In this document: piece after piece, positions 29,141-39,030 of the stretch
How the letters are laid out: the number at the start of each line of letters is the position of its first letter
Numbering within the stretch: the stretch's first letter is position 1
Assembly: GCA_001657575.1 (NCBI GenBank)
Contig: LBCX01000001.1
Coordinates: 1-64,000, forward strand
Reading direction: 5' to 3'
Length of the DNA: 64,000 bases
DNA from: Bacteroidales bacterium Barb4
GTDB lineage: Bacteria; Bacteroidota; Bacteroidia; Bacteroidales; Tannerellaceae
The notes under the pieces: generated by a model
Databases searched by the model: none
What the model saw: the letters and a program-made list of their open reading frames with translations, nothing else
Told to the model about the DNA's origin: nothing
Translations under genes and position numbers: made by a program

Positions 29141-29985
29141 TTAATGAAAAGTCTGTTCTGTCTGATTATCCGATTGAACATTTCCACTATTGTTAATTTC
29201 TCCAAAATTAGGGATAGAAATAGTAGTATTTTCCGGAATATATACATCCTCTGTAGCTTCTGAATCATTGTTGTTTTTTTGTTCTGTCAATACCTGTCCA
29301 ACTTCATCAATAATTTTTTGTTCAATATTTGATTTTAAATAACTGTTTGAGAATTCAAGAAATTGGTCTGTTGGATAAACATAAAATATTTGTGCAGTTT
29401 CTTTTTTAAACTCTTGTATTAGCTCAGGACGTGGACCTAAGGTTTTTCCTCGAGATTTTAGGAACCAATCCTCTTTAACATCTCCTGTCACTAATATAAC
29501 ATGCTTTTTTTCGGTTCTGCTTTTCTTAACAATCTCTTTCCAGATTAATAAATCACTATAAACAGCTATCCCTTTCTTGTCTTTAACATCCATATATCCA
29601 GGAGGACATTTTTCTGAATAGCGTTTCTCTCCATCCTTATAAATTGCATCAAGAACAGATTGTTCAAATTCATCACCAACTTTTTTTCAAATAAAGTTGC
29701 TATTTTTTCTTTTAGTGGATTATTATTTAATAAAGATTCTATATTCTTAGCTTGTGCGGAAATAACGCTATTCAAATCCTTATGATATTCAAATGCGACT
29801 TTATAAGGTATCCAGATTCTATCTTTTAATGTCTCTATTGCCTTAAAAAGAGCATTAACTGCATTTTCTGAATATCGAAATAAATCTAATAATACATTTG
29901 TATCCAATACGAATAAAGCGTTTTCCCACAATTCTTTGAATTCAACTTCTGTAGGTTTGTAATATCCTGTAAATTTACTTTTCAT
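29141..29985 (-). pseudogene. Frameshifted PIN-like domain protein
   Basis: Two overlapping frames (29566-29985 and 29141-29593) become one protein of about 280 residues if the A7 run on the minus strand near 29681-29687 is extended by one A. The restored protein reads FEKKVGDEFEQ...KCPPGYMDVKDKKG. The N-terminus has FVLDTNVLLDLFRYS (an acidic PIN-type site) and the C-terminal part has SDLLIWKEI and ILVTGDVKEDWF, typical of the PIN-like domain of DUF4935-type proteins, probable RNases. It is directly downstream of the SinR-like gene. As written it is inactive. Confidence 0.75.
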
Positions 29986-29990
29986 ATGAC

Positions 29991-30263
29991 TTAGACTCTA
30001 ATAAGTTGCTCTTTTAACCATTCATTTTTTGCAATGGTATTCTTCCATGCTGCTTCGGCACCGCTTTTTATTACCATTAATCTGTCATCATTATCCAGAA
30101 ATCGTAATAAATAGTCCCTAATTTGAGCTGCGCTTTGAGAAGTTACAACCGCCCATGTGGATTCTGCTATTTTCCCCCAAGTACCATACGACTTTATAGC
30201 TTCATAAAGAGCATCATAATTTCCGTATTTTCTTAAATCATAAATTATTAAATAACATTTCAT
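29991..30263 (-). CDS. SinR-family (Cas2-like fold) small protein
   Basis: A 90-residue protein starting MKCYLIIYDLRKYGNYDALY, with GTWGKIAESTWAVVTS and LLRFLDNDDRLMVIKSG following. The pattern is that of the small ferredoxin-fold Cas2/VapD-like proteins that databases label SinR family. The ATG at 30263 is used rather than the TTG at 30272. It is six bases upstream of the PIN-like gene, and the pair may form a toxin-antitoxin or defence accessory module. No CRISPR array or cas gene is nearby. Confidence 0.65.
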   Translation of the reverse strand: MKCYLIIYDLRKYGNYDALYEAIKSYGTWGKIAESTWAVVTSQSAAQIRDYLLRFLDNDDRLMVIKSGAEAAWKNTIAKNEWLKEQLIRV

Positions 30264-30329
30264 ATCTATCAACTTTTAAAATTCATTTTTATTATCTGCA
30301 AATGCCAATACTCCAATTTCAAATTTACA

Positions 30330-30379
30330 CTTTTTGGTGAGGGATTGCTCGGAGGTGTTATTTTGTTTTGCCATTGATT
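30330..30379. repeat. Direct repeat, hsdM start (distal copy)
   Basis: A second copy of the first 15 hsdM codons, [15 protein letters not shown] in the minus frame, cut off after the repeat. It is an hsdM 5' remnant, not a gene. Confidence 0.8.
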
Positions 30380-30403
30380 GTATTTTATCTTTATTAGAAA
30401 TAA

Positions 30404-32131
30404 CTATTCGCTTTCTTTATCAAATCCAAAAACATTGAATAATTCTTTCTTTATCAAATTGGTTCTATCTTGCTTAAATTCAGCAAAATGTTTCCATTCA
30501 AGGATGAAATCAGGTTTAATATAATTTCGTTCTTTATTTGATTTTATATTTTCTTCATTATCATGAAAGTGTTCTCTTAACCAGACTTCGGGGTCTTTTG
30601 CCTTTTTGTCAAGATTTTCATCACCTTGCAAAAGCTGTAGGTTATACAACGAATTGGCTTCTTCAAAATACACATTTTGTAATTCTATGTTTTTATCATT
30701 GAATCTTGATTTTGGATAAATGTGGTCAATATGAAAAGTGGAGTTTTTGTAATCTAAATTCGGATATAACAGTTGTAATATTGGCAAAATAGCTGGATTC
30801 CCATATTGAAAATCAAGCATTCTGTCAATAAAATCATTTGATATTTTTAACGGTTGTATTTTGCTATTAGATAATTTTGTGTTTATTTCTTCAAATCTGC
30901 TTGAATCTCTTAATGTTTTTGCTACAACCTCTAATTTTCCATCCAATGAAGTTGTGAAATAACTTGTTATTTGAGCATTTCTTACAAATTTCAACATTTC
31001 ATCTTTGTCTGTTTGAGAATAATTATTATTTCTAAAAACAAAATGTGCTACAACAGATAAAATATAAGCAGAAGATAATCTATCTCTATAACCAAATTCT
31101 TGTAAAATTTTGACTGCTTTAAAAATAGTTTCTGTTATTTTTTCCCAATTTGTTTCTATTTTATTAATATTGCTTTTGGAAAAGTTTTTTAGTTGAAAAA
31201 TATGATTGCTGTCTGTTAGTAATAAGCATGTTTTCAATATTTGGTCTCTGTTCATAATGCCAAATCCTTGGTCTTGAATTGAATCAACAAATTTATTCAT
31301 TAAATCTCGAATGTCAGTCGAGAAGTTGGCTGTTAGTATAGACATAAGCAAGTCAGAGTAGGACAGCTGAGTGCCACCACTATTTACGCGAATAAAGATT
31401 TTTAGTACTTTATCAAGATTTTTTTCTGTTTCTTCAAAATAAGAAATCAAACTTTTGGTACAAAAGGCATCTTTTAATTTTTCTAAAATTTCAGCCTCAT
31501 TATCGGATAAATTGTTTTCTCTAGCAAAACTTACTATACTTCCCAAATTTAGGATTTCACCAACCTTAAACCAATAATTATTGACATCACATTTAGGTGA
31601 TGAAGATTTATTATAAAACTCAAATTCAAAGTTATCATCAGGATTTTCCTCATTTGGCTGATACCTAAGATTTAGATATAATTGTTTTTCTTCAAAAGCA
31701 TTTGGATTATCCCACCATGCTTTGGGCTTCTTTAAAGTTCGAGTTCCTTTCAGTCCAATATACAATGAAGTCAAGCGTTGTTGCCCATCCAAAACGATAG
31801 AAAGATCATCTGCATTTATTTGTTCAATATTTACTTTTTCATTATGCGGTTTTCTTTCATCATAATTTTCAATAAACTTATAAAGTTGAAAGTTCAATTT
31901 TTCTGAATCTTCTTTGGCATCTTTATTTGTTTCAATGTCATTCCTTTTCAACTTCCAAAAAAGAAATGAACCTATTGGATAGCCACGCAGGATTGAATCA
32001 AAAAGTTGTTCAATCTTCTTTTCTCTCTCTTTATTCAACCAAACATATTCTCTTTGAATATCTGGAAGAAAACAGCTTTGATTTAATTCCTCAATTACTT
32101 TTTTAATTGACTCATCTTTGAACTGTCCCAT
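30404..32131 (-). CDS. DUF262/DUF1524 GmrSD-like protein
   Basis: A 575-residue protein. The N-terminal DUF262 domain has LPDIQREYVWLNKEREKKI, GYPIGSFLFWK and the ParB-like nucleotide-binding motif DGQQRLTSLYIGL. The C-terminus has FHIDHIYPKS...NSLYNLQLLQ, the His-Me (HNH-type) nuclease signature of DUF1524. GmrSD-type enzymes cleave modified phage DNA using NTPs. It is embedded between hsdR and the rest of the type I operon in the same direction, an association known for restriction islands. It appears intact. Substrate specificity is not deducible. Confidence 0.85.
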   Translation of the reverse strand: MGQFKDESIKKVIEELNQSCFLPDIQREYVWLNKEREKKIEQLFDSILRGYPIGSFLFWKLKRNDIETNKDAKEDSEKLNFQLYKFIENYDERKPHNEKVNIEQINADDLSIVLDGQQRLTSLYIGLKGTRTLKKPKAWWDNPNAFEEKQLYLNLRYQPNEENPDDNFEFEFYNKSSSPKCDVNNYWFKVGEILNLGSIVSFARENNLSDNEAEILEKLKDAFCTKSLISYFEETEKNLDKVLKIFIRVNSGGTQLSYSDLLMSILTANFSTDIRDLMNKFVDSIQDQGFGIMNRDQILKTCLLLTDSNHIFQLKNFSKSNINKIETNWEKITETIFKAVKILQEFGYRDRLSSAYILSVVAHFVFRNNNYSQTDKDEMLKFVRNAQITSYFTTSLDGKLEVVAKTLRDSSRFEEINTKLSNSKIQPLKISNDFIDRMLDFQYGNPAILPILQLLYPNLDYKNSTFHIDHIYPKSRFNDKNIELQNVYFEEANSLYNLQLLQGDENLDKKAKDPEVWLREHFHDNEENIKSNKERNYIKPDFILEWKHFAEFKQDRTNLIKKELFNVFGFDKESE

Positions 32132-32178
32132 AATTATTATTTGTTACTTTGTCTATACTTATATTAGCTCATAATTGA

Positions 32179-34876
32179 TTATGCTACTCTCAAAATAACC
32201 CATGACAGCGACCCCAATACCTCATCCACCACCTCCGGTGACCCAAAACTCCTTACCATTTGGGCAAAGAGCGTGATATTTTCGTCCCTCAATTCATTAT
32301 TCGTATAAGTACCATTGGCAACGATATATTCGACAATCTGTTTTACAACCTCTTTTTGTTGCTCGGTTAAAGGACGTTGATTTTGTCCGCACCACAATTC
32401 AAAGCGTTTGGCTGCAAAGGAAGAGAGTGATTTCAATTCGGGAATTATTTGGAAGGCATAACGAACCAATTGGATTAAATTAGTGAGCGCTTCCCGTTCT
32501 GTTTCAGTGCGTAATTGCGAAACTTTTTCCACATTTACAATGGAGTAAGAATTCCATAACCGCAACATATTGAACCGCCTATCTACTGCAAGTAATTTTT
32601 CTTTCAAATCAGAAAGCATGGAATAGGTAATCGGTTTATTTTGGTTGTTGTAGATGATTCGCAGGGCTTCGATTTCGTCCCGATGCGCTTTTACGTATTC
32701 CTCAAAGGCTTGCGTTGTAGATGCTGCTTCTTCTTTCGAGAAACCCGTATAAATCACTTCATCTTCGCTCGGAATCAGTATTTTAACAAACCCAGCATTG
32801 AGTATCAATAGCTGTTTTCGGGCTTCGGGATTGTTTGCCAATAAGGCGACCGATGCTTTACGTTCCGTATTGGGTTCATTTACATTATTAAATGGCGGCA
32901 AAGTATCCGTTTCAAGTGCGCCGAAAATAGATACTGCCAAATCATACATCGTAATGCCGGCAATATTTGTAAAATCATTCCGCTGCTTTTCCTTGCTTTT
33001 GGCATTGATACGCGAAAGACGGCTTGCTAACAATTGCAAATAATCATCGGACAAATATCCGTGAGTAATCTGTTCCAAAAGTTGTTCAAGAGTTGGATTT
33101 GTCGGAGGAATAATTCCGCCCTGTGGCTTGGGGATAAATTTTTCATGTTCGGTAACTCCCACAGCATCGACCAAAATAGAATAAATCTTTACTTGTTGCG
33201 TTAGGCGTAACATTGCGTAATTGCTCATCTCCAATGGTGCGCACGCCACGACCTTTCATTTGCGTGTATAATATCTCCGAACCGACATCCCGCATGAATA
33301 GCAGTATTTCTAAAGGTCTTATGTCCGTTCCTGTCACCACAAGATTGACTGTAACGGCTATGCGGAAAGATTTGTCGTTGCGGAAACGGCGTATCAATTC
33401 CGTACTGTCGCCTGCCGAATAGGTGATTTTTTGAACGAAATCGACAGACTGATTGGGAAAGACTTCTTTTGCAATGGCTACAATATGCGTTGCATGATTG
33501 TCATTTTTAGCAAAAATCAATGTTTTGGGAATAAAGGCTAAATCCGAACTGCGGTCGGGATATAAATCTGTGTAAACGGCATCTCGGAATGATTCTAAAA
33601 CCAAACGAATTTGAGTAAGATTAACTACCGAACGGTCTAATTCGGTATTGCCGTAAATTTCCTGCACATCCGCCACCACATTTTTAGATTCACCTGTATA
33701 GGCTGTTACTTCGGTAACTTCGTCATCTTTTTCTATTGTACCGCCCTCTGAACTGACTTTTGTTTTGATACGATACACTCGGAAATTGACATTAATGCCA
33801 TCAGCAATGGATTTCTCAAGCGTGTAATTGACAATAAGATTGTTGTTGAAGAAAGCCAATGTTTCGGGAGCTGGTGTTGCCGTCAATCCGATTATTCGAG
33901 CCTGATTGAAGTATTTTAGCACCTGTTGCCAGCGTCCATAAATCGACCGATGACATTCATCCACAATGATAACATCAAAGAAATCAGGAGGCAACAAGAT
34001 ATTGTCGGCAAGCGTAACTTCTCTATCGTCTTCTTGAATTCCTTCAAATTCATCTTCATCCTCAAAATCCTTTCCAGTTAATACCGCAAAAAGTCGTTGG
34101 ATAGTAGAAATAACTATATTCGATTCAGGCGGGATTTTCGGTGATTTCAACCGTTCGGTAACAAAAATTGTATTAAAAGGCTCTCCTGTTTCGGTAAGCC
34201 GGAATGTGCCAAATTCACCTTCCGCCTGTTTTCCCAAGTTATTACGGTCAACCAAAAATAAAATACGTTTTGCAGGCGTATAGGAAAGCAAACGATAGGC
34301 AGCCATACAAGCAGTAAATGTTTTTCCCGCGCCGGTAGCCAATACCATCAACGCTCGCTTTTCGCCTTTTTGCAAGCTGGCTTCTAATTTTGTAACCGCT
34401 TCGTATTGACATTTTCGTAATCCTTTAGGCGATAGATAAGGAAGCCCTACATACTCATTCTGAATGTTCGCTATTTTGGCTAATTCTTTGGGCGTGTGCA
34501 TTGTTTGTAGGGGCGAATAATTATTCTCTCCTACGCGGGTGTCGCGAAACAGCAATTCTTTCCCATTCGACAGATAGACAAACGGTAACGGTTTGTGCCA
34601 ACATTGATACCAATTCAATAACTGATGCGTATAGTTTTCGGCTTGTGCAGCCACTACTTCCGACAATTTTGTATCTTCTCTCTTTGCTTCCAGTACACCA
34701 ATAGCTTTACCATCCAAAAACAATAAATAGTCCACCTCTTTGTGACCTTTCAGCAAGCCTTCTCTAACAGCCATAGCGGAAACGGATGGAGAATAATCGT
34801 CTCTATTGACAACTTTCCATCCGGCATCTTCCAGCTTTTTGTCTATCTCTAATCTTGCCTTTTCTTCGGGCGACAT
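32179..34876 (-). pseudogene. hsdR: Frameshifted HsdR restriction subunit
   Basis: The type I endonuclease/translocase subunit, split between frames at 33143-34876 and 32179-33249. The first frame has the nuclease-domain motif VLEAKRED, Walker A in ATGAGKTFT, DECH in IIVDECHRSIYG, LTATPAPET, and QMKGRGVRT. It then ends FYFGRCCGSYRT, while the other frame reads LVDAVGVTEHEKFIPKPQG across the same bases. Removing one T from the run near 33180 restores one protein of about 890 residues. As written HsdR lacks its C-terminal helical domain, which normally contacts HsdM, so restriction is probably lost. Confidence 0.85.
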
Positions 34877-34979
34877 ATTATTGAAATTAGATTATTTAAC
34901 TTCGAATAGTGTTATATTATCAGAAGTTGGATACAAAAATACGCAATTATTTTATTACTACCCTTTTATTTTGAGAATC

Positions 34980-35255
34980 AATACTATAATTCAAGTTCAG
35001 GTGCAGTGGACTATTGATGAAGAGTTTAACGCAGTATTTTTAGAAGTTACAAAAACGGAGATATATGAAATAGTTGGCGGCGGGGGTTTTGCACGAACAA
35101 ATATTGTTGAGCGATATGTCGGTATGGGGCTTTCCGTAAAGGAGAGTGTCAAAAACTCAAGCGAATACAATATTCAGTTTATTTATCCGCTGTTGGGGCA
35201 GGTTCAAGGGGAATACAACTTCAAGAAAACCGGTAACAATACTATGACATATTGA
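34980..35255 (+). pseudogene. 3' remnant of an unidentified gene
   Basis: The last 85-90 codons of a frame that starts only inside the antisense of hsdR. The terminal part (VQVQWTIDEEFNAVFLEVTK to NNTMTY) has alternating beta-type composition, whereas upstream codons are low-complexity. It looks like the tail of an exported beta-rich protein beheaded at the island edge. No family recognised. Confidence 0.3.
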
Positions 35256-35316
35256 TCACTTGGAGGTTTTGAACTGGACTTGATAAAAATAACAAAGCAA
35301 TAACACCTGTTGTTTT

Positions 35317-35380
35317 CCTTGTAAAAGCCCTGAATGAAAGGGAGAGCTTCAGCATCTGAATGCCGTCCCTTTCATTAGGG
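35317..35380 (+). repeat. Hairpin repeat, copy 1
   Basis: TTGTAAAAGCCCTGAATGAAAG followed by a loop and CCCTTTCATT; the AATGAAAGGG/CCCTTTCATT arms form a 10-bp stem. A diverged direct copy lies at about 35716-35780. No gene is seen at 35256-35605. Confidence 0.55.
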
Positions 35381-35605
35381 TGAGTTTCGGCTATGGCTCT
35401 GAAATTAAAAATATCGGGATTGCGGTTTAATTACGGGATAACCGATATGATTCAGGCTACCCTCCGGTTTCACTTATTTTTTGCCCCAAGACGGCTTGGT
35501 GTATGGAGAATAAATGCGGATGTGCATTAACCTTTTCCATGTAATTAGTCGGATTTTTTTTAATCACGAATATGTTTTATTATTAACTTTTTAATTTTCA
35601 ACAAC

Positions 35606-35734
35606 ATGAAAAAGAATTTTTTGTTTCTAATTGCTTTCTTGGCTATTCTTTTTGTCGGATGCACTAATGACGATGAAATTGGGGTTAATGGCAAGAAACC
35701 TCTTCGTGACCGACTTTGTAAAAGCCCTGAATGA
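35606..35734 (+). pseudogene. Truncated lipoprotein remnant
   Basis: A 42-codon frame, MKKNFLFLIAFLAILFVGC then TNDDEIGVNG, has a complete lipoprotein signal and lipobox but stops inside the second copy of the 35317 hairpin repeat. It appears to be the 5' end of a lipoprotein gene cut by repeat-mediated deletion. The rest of 35735-36247 is AT-rich with no supported gene. Confidence 0.5.
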
Positions 35735-36247
35735 AAGACAGGAAGGCTTTGATACTCTTGAAGCCGTCCCTTTCATTTGAGGTTTTTTTCTTTTGTCTGT
35801 TCCGGTTCGTATTTAGAGCAGCTCCTTTCCGGATATTAAAAGTCACATTAAGTTTTTGGATATGCCGCATCAAATCCAATGCGGCAAGCCGCTATTTACT
35901 TACAATGCGGTCAATCCGGCTATGACATTTTAACACTTGATGATTTTAATGCAAGATTCACTTTTTTATTCTCCGGTTTTTATTTTTTGAATAAAAATAA
36001 GAGGAAAAAAGACCTTCCGAAGACAAACGGCAGATTGCCTGACGCAGTAAAATCAGCTGGGGAGAAAATAGGGTAACGGCATGTTGAACGGAATGTTATT
36101 TTTTCAGATTGAATCCGTCCGCTTTTGTCCGGATAAATTCTTTTACATGCGGGAACGTACAATGGAAGTTTTTCATAAAACCCGCCCTGTTTTAATGCAG
36201 AAAATCGATATTTAGTGCAGTTAAATAAAAATTTAGTGCAATCTCAA

Positions 36248-37063
36248 TCAACACAAATTAAGTCTTAATGCAGGTTTTTCGAGGCTGATTTTAACATTTG
36301 CCTTGTCAGACACCATTCTTTCCTGTTCTCCATATTCACGAGTTCCACCGTAGCCCTCGTCAGGAGTATTAAGCACGGGAACCGTATCAATGAAGTACAG
36401 ATTTCCGTCCCCGTCCTTCATTACGTTCCCCGCATGCAAATCGCTTATGATATAATCCTCATTGAAGTACGTGTTTTCGTCCATGGCTTCAAGCCCTGTT
36501 TTTTTCATTTCATCAACGAATTCGGAAGAAGCGGCACGATTGAAGAAACTTGCGTTTATGTGCGGCTGTTTCAATACAAACGCAAACCCTCTTTGTGTTC
36601 TGCCGAATCCGAGAAGTTCGTAAGCGGTATCCGGAAACAAATAGTTGTGAAGCGATATCCTATTGTCAAGGAAAGACAGTGGGGTGTCAGAAAATACCTG
36701 ATAGAACATGACCTTGTTGACATACGCCGGATCGCCCGCCTCATAAACGGATGCCTCTTCCCCGCGACCGATAAAAGGCTGTTCTCTTATCCTGTCTATA
36801 TCAAACCAGACACCTTCTTTTTTAGCCCAATTCTCTAAAGTTTGCTCCTGTCTTTCCGCAACCGCTTCAAAATTTCCTCGTTTGATCTCATCTGTTCCTG
36901 CTTCTCCTGATAGGAGAGCGGATGCTTCTTCATTTCTTCGACCGCCTCTGCGGCGGCCTGCCTCTTCTGCCAATGATAATCGGTTAACTTCATAATCGCT
37001 GTTTTTATTTGTTTGCTGTTTACCCGAATAGTTCGGATATTTTTCATTGTCAATTCCTGTCAT
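36248..37063 (-). CDS. Polyvalent protein kinase-like domain protein
   Basis: A 271-residue protein. Residues about 1-70 are charged and low-complexity. Residues about 75-240 look like the putative polyvalent-protein kinase domain of phage and conjugative-element proteins: FIGRGEEASVYE (glycine-rich loop), VNKVMF (lysine), and ISDLHAGNVMKDGDGNLYFIDTVP (HxxN catalytic loop and metal-binding Asp). Such domains normally form part of much larger injected proteins. Standing alone beside gene remnants, this may be a surviving fragment of a lost mobile element. Activity untested; the fold assignment is an inference. Confidence 0.6.
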   Translation of the reverse strand: MTGIDNEKYPNYSGKQQTNKNSDYEVNRLSLAEEAGRRRGGRRNEEASALLSGEAGTDEIKRGNFEAVAERQEQTLENWAKKEGVWFDIDRIREQPFIGRGEEASVYEAGDPAYVNKVMFYQVFSDTPLSFLDNRISLHNYLFPDTAYELLGFGRTQRGFAFVLKQPHINASFFNRAASSEFVDEMKKTGLEAMDENTYFNEDYIISDLHAGNVMKDGDGNLYFIDTVPVLNTPDEGYGGTREYGEQERMVSDKANVKISLEKPALRLNLC

Positions 37064-37732
37064 CAGTCCGCTGTTTTTTCCGATGTTATTTATTTCGGTA
37101 TCATTCTCCCGGCACTTTGTCCCCGGGCAGACAAAGTGCTAGCAAAGTTATTGCTTCCCCGTTTAAATCCGGCACGGACAGCCAGAATAATATCCCGCAA
37201 ACTGTCCGTTGATGAAAAACAGAGGGATAGGGGGATGTAGAGGCTGTGTTCGCAGAGGCTGCCATTTCCTCTTTTTTTATTTTTTTTTGAAGGACAGGCA
37301 AAACGTACACAACCACCTGTGCAGCACGGGGGGACATGAATTATCTTTTTTCTCCCCCATGCCCCCGATTACAACGAAGAGAAAAAAATAGCGGAAACTG
37401 CAAAATAAAGCGGTAACTTGTACTTTCATAAAAAAGACTTTTTGATGGCTTGCAACTAAATATTAACGGGCAAACAAATAAGTTTTGACACAAGCTTTCC
37501 CTTGCGTTCGGAATGGCATTCGGTGGTAAATTCAGAACGTCCGGGCTTTTTGGTTTGGATGTTTTTTGTATTGCGCCAATGAGATAATATTGTTATCTTT
37601 GTGTGCTTTACTTATCATTGTCAATTGTTAAAAACCTAACACTTCCCCCATATTTGTACCGATAAAATATAACTGTTTGATAATCAGCGTTAGTTATATT
37701 TTGCATCGACTTGCCAGTATGTATAAAAAAAT
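37064..37732. other. Gene-free AT-rich spacer
   Basis: No coding frame with credible start or domain. T-rich and A-rich stretches near 37260 and 37430 but no clear hairpin or repeat. Confidence 0.4.
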
Positions 37733-37996
37733 ATGCCTGAAATTTGCAGATTCTTTGGTATTATCATTACCATGTTTGCGGATGATCATAATCCTCCGCA
37801 TTTTCATATAAAATATGGAGATTACCAAGCTATTTTTACCATTGACAAAGAAATCATAAAAGGAGAAATTCCGGGAAGGGCTGTAAAAATGGTCTTTACT
37901 TGGATGGAACTCCACAGGGATGAACTTCTTGCCAATTGGGAAAAATTGCAACACGGCGAGGAACCTGATTCTATTGAACCTTTAAAAAGCAAATGA
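37733..37996 (+). CDS. DUF4160 domain protein
   Basis: An 87-residue protein matching DUF4160: MPEICRFFGIIITMFADDHNPPHFHIKYGDY. DUF4160 genes are commonly followed by DUF2442 genes, as here (four-base overlap). The pair has toxin-antitoxin-like genomic behaviour, but no activity is established to my knowledge. Length is normal for the family. Confidence 0.85.
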   Translation: MPEICRFFGIIITMFADDHNPPHFHIKYGDYQAIFTIDKEIIKGEIPGRAVKMVFTWMELHRDELLANWEKLQHGEEPDSIEPLKSK

Positions 37997-38235
37997 CAAT
38001 GGGAGAGCTATCATTAATACGGGTTACGGATGTTGAGTATATCAAGGATTATACGATGCATCTTGAATTTAGTGACGGGACGGAGAAGGTTATTGACTTT
38101 TTGCCGTTACTTAAAGGTAAAATGTTTGAGCCGCTCAGAGATAAGGAGAAATTTGTGCAATTCGGTCTTACTCATTGGACTATTGAATGGTATAACAAGG
38201 CGGATATGGCACCGGAGTTTCTTTATAATTTGTAA
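37993..38235 (+). CDS. DUF2442 domain protein
   Basis: An 80-residue protein with the DUF2442 pattern (LEFSDGTEKVIDFLPLLKG, FVQFGLTHWTIEWYNKADMAPEFLY). It overlaps the DUF4160 gene by four bases, implying cotranslation. An internal ATG at 37999 is an alternative start. The pair may be a small toxin-antitoxin-like module. Confidence 0.85.
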   Translation: MTMGELSLIRVTDVEYIKDYTMHLEFSDGTEKVIDFLPLLKGKMFEPLRDKEKFVQFGLTHWTIEWYNKADMAPEFLYNL

Positions 38236-38259
38236 ATATACATAGTGTGTAATTGCTAT

Positions 38260-39030
38260 ATGGATATTGTGTTTATAGGTGCGGGGAATTTAGCTACGCG
38301 CTTGTCGTTGGAGATGCAACGGGCGGGCTTGAAGGTGCGGCAGGTGTACAGCAGGACGGAAGAGGGGGCAAAGGGACTTGCGGAGAAGCTGGACTGTGAT
38401 TGGACATGCTCGCTTGACGGTGTACGGGAAGATGCGGGATTGTATATTTTTGCGGTGAAGGATGCAGTGTTGGAGGGGGTGATTTCGCAGATGAAGCCTA
38501 ACGGAGGGCTGTGGGTGCATACAGCGGGGAGTATTCCGATGGGCGTGTTTGAGGGTTATGCGGCACGGCACGGTGTGTTTTATCCTTTGCAGACGTTCAG
38601 CAAGGAGAAGGCGGTGGCTTTTTGCGGTGTTCCTGTTTTTCTGGAAGCTTCTTCGGAGGAAGACGAGCGGATATTGGAGTGTGTGGCAGGGGCTGTTTCG
38701 GGGACTGTGCGGTTTCTCTCGTCGGAGAAGCGAAGGTTTGTGCATTTGGCGGGGGTGTTTGCAGGTAATTTTTCCAATTATATGTATGCTGTGGCGGCGA
38801 ATCTGTTGGAGGGTCAGGGGATTGGCTATGAGGCGTTGCTGCCATTGATTATTGAGACGGCGGGAAAGGTGGCAGAGATGTCGCCTTCGGCGGCGCAGAC
38901 GGGACCGGCAGTGCGATTTGACGAGAATGTGATGGCGTTGCAGGAGAGTTTGCTGGAAGACGAGGATTTGAGGGAGTTATACCGGTTAATCAGCCGGGGT
39001 ATTCATAAAGATAAAATGGAGGGATTATGA
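38260..39030 (+). CDS. DUF2520/Rossmann-like domain protein
   Basis: A 256-residue cytosolic NAD(P)-binding protein. MDIVFIGAGNLATRLSLEMQ is a Rossmann GxGN motif, and residues about 130-250 (HLAGVFAGNFSNYMYAVAANLLE...TGPAVR) form the helical DUF2520 domain. It is related to ketopantoate/pyrroline-carboxylate reductase-like enzymes but its substrate is unknown. The ATG at 38260 is preferred over 38245 because it leads directly into the Rossmann strand. Its stop overlaps the KdsC-like gene by four bases. Confidence 0.88.
   Translation: MDIVFIGAGNLATRLSLEMQRAGLKVRQVYSRTEEGAKGLAEKLDCDWTCSLDGVREDAGLYIFAVKDAVLEGVISQMKPNGGLWVHTAGSIPMGVFEGYAARHGVFYPLQTFSKEKAVAFCGVPVFLEASSEEDERILECVAGAVSGTVRFLSSEKRRFVHLAGVFAGNFSNYMYAVAANLLEGQGIGYEALLPLIIETAGKVAEMSPSAAQTGPAVRFDENVMALQESLLEDEDLRELYRLISRGIHKDKMEGL

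Noticed and set aside
29991-30263. cas2 gene of a CRISPR system
   Set aside because: The fold is Cas2-like, but there is no cas1, array or other cas gene nearby; it fits the stand-alone SinR-family label better.
37101-37391. Overlapping short frames on both strands
   Set aside because: Low-complexity AT-rich DNA with no start signal, domain or conservation clue.
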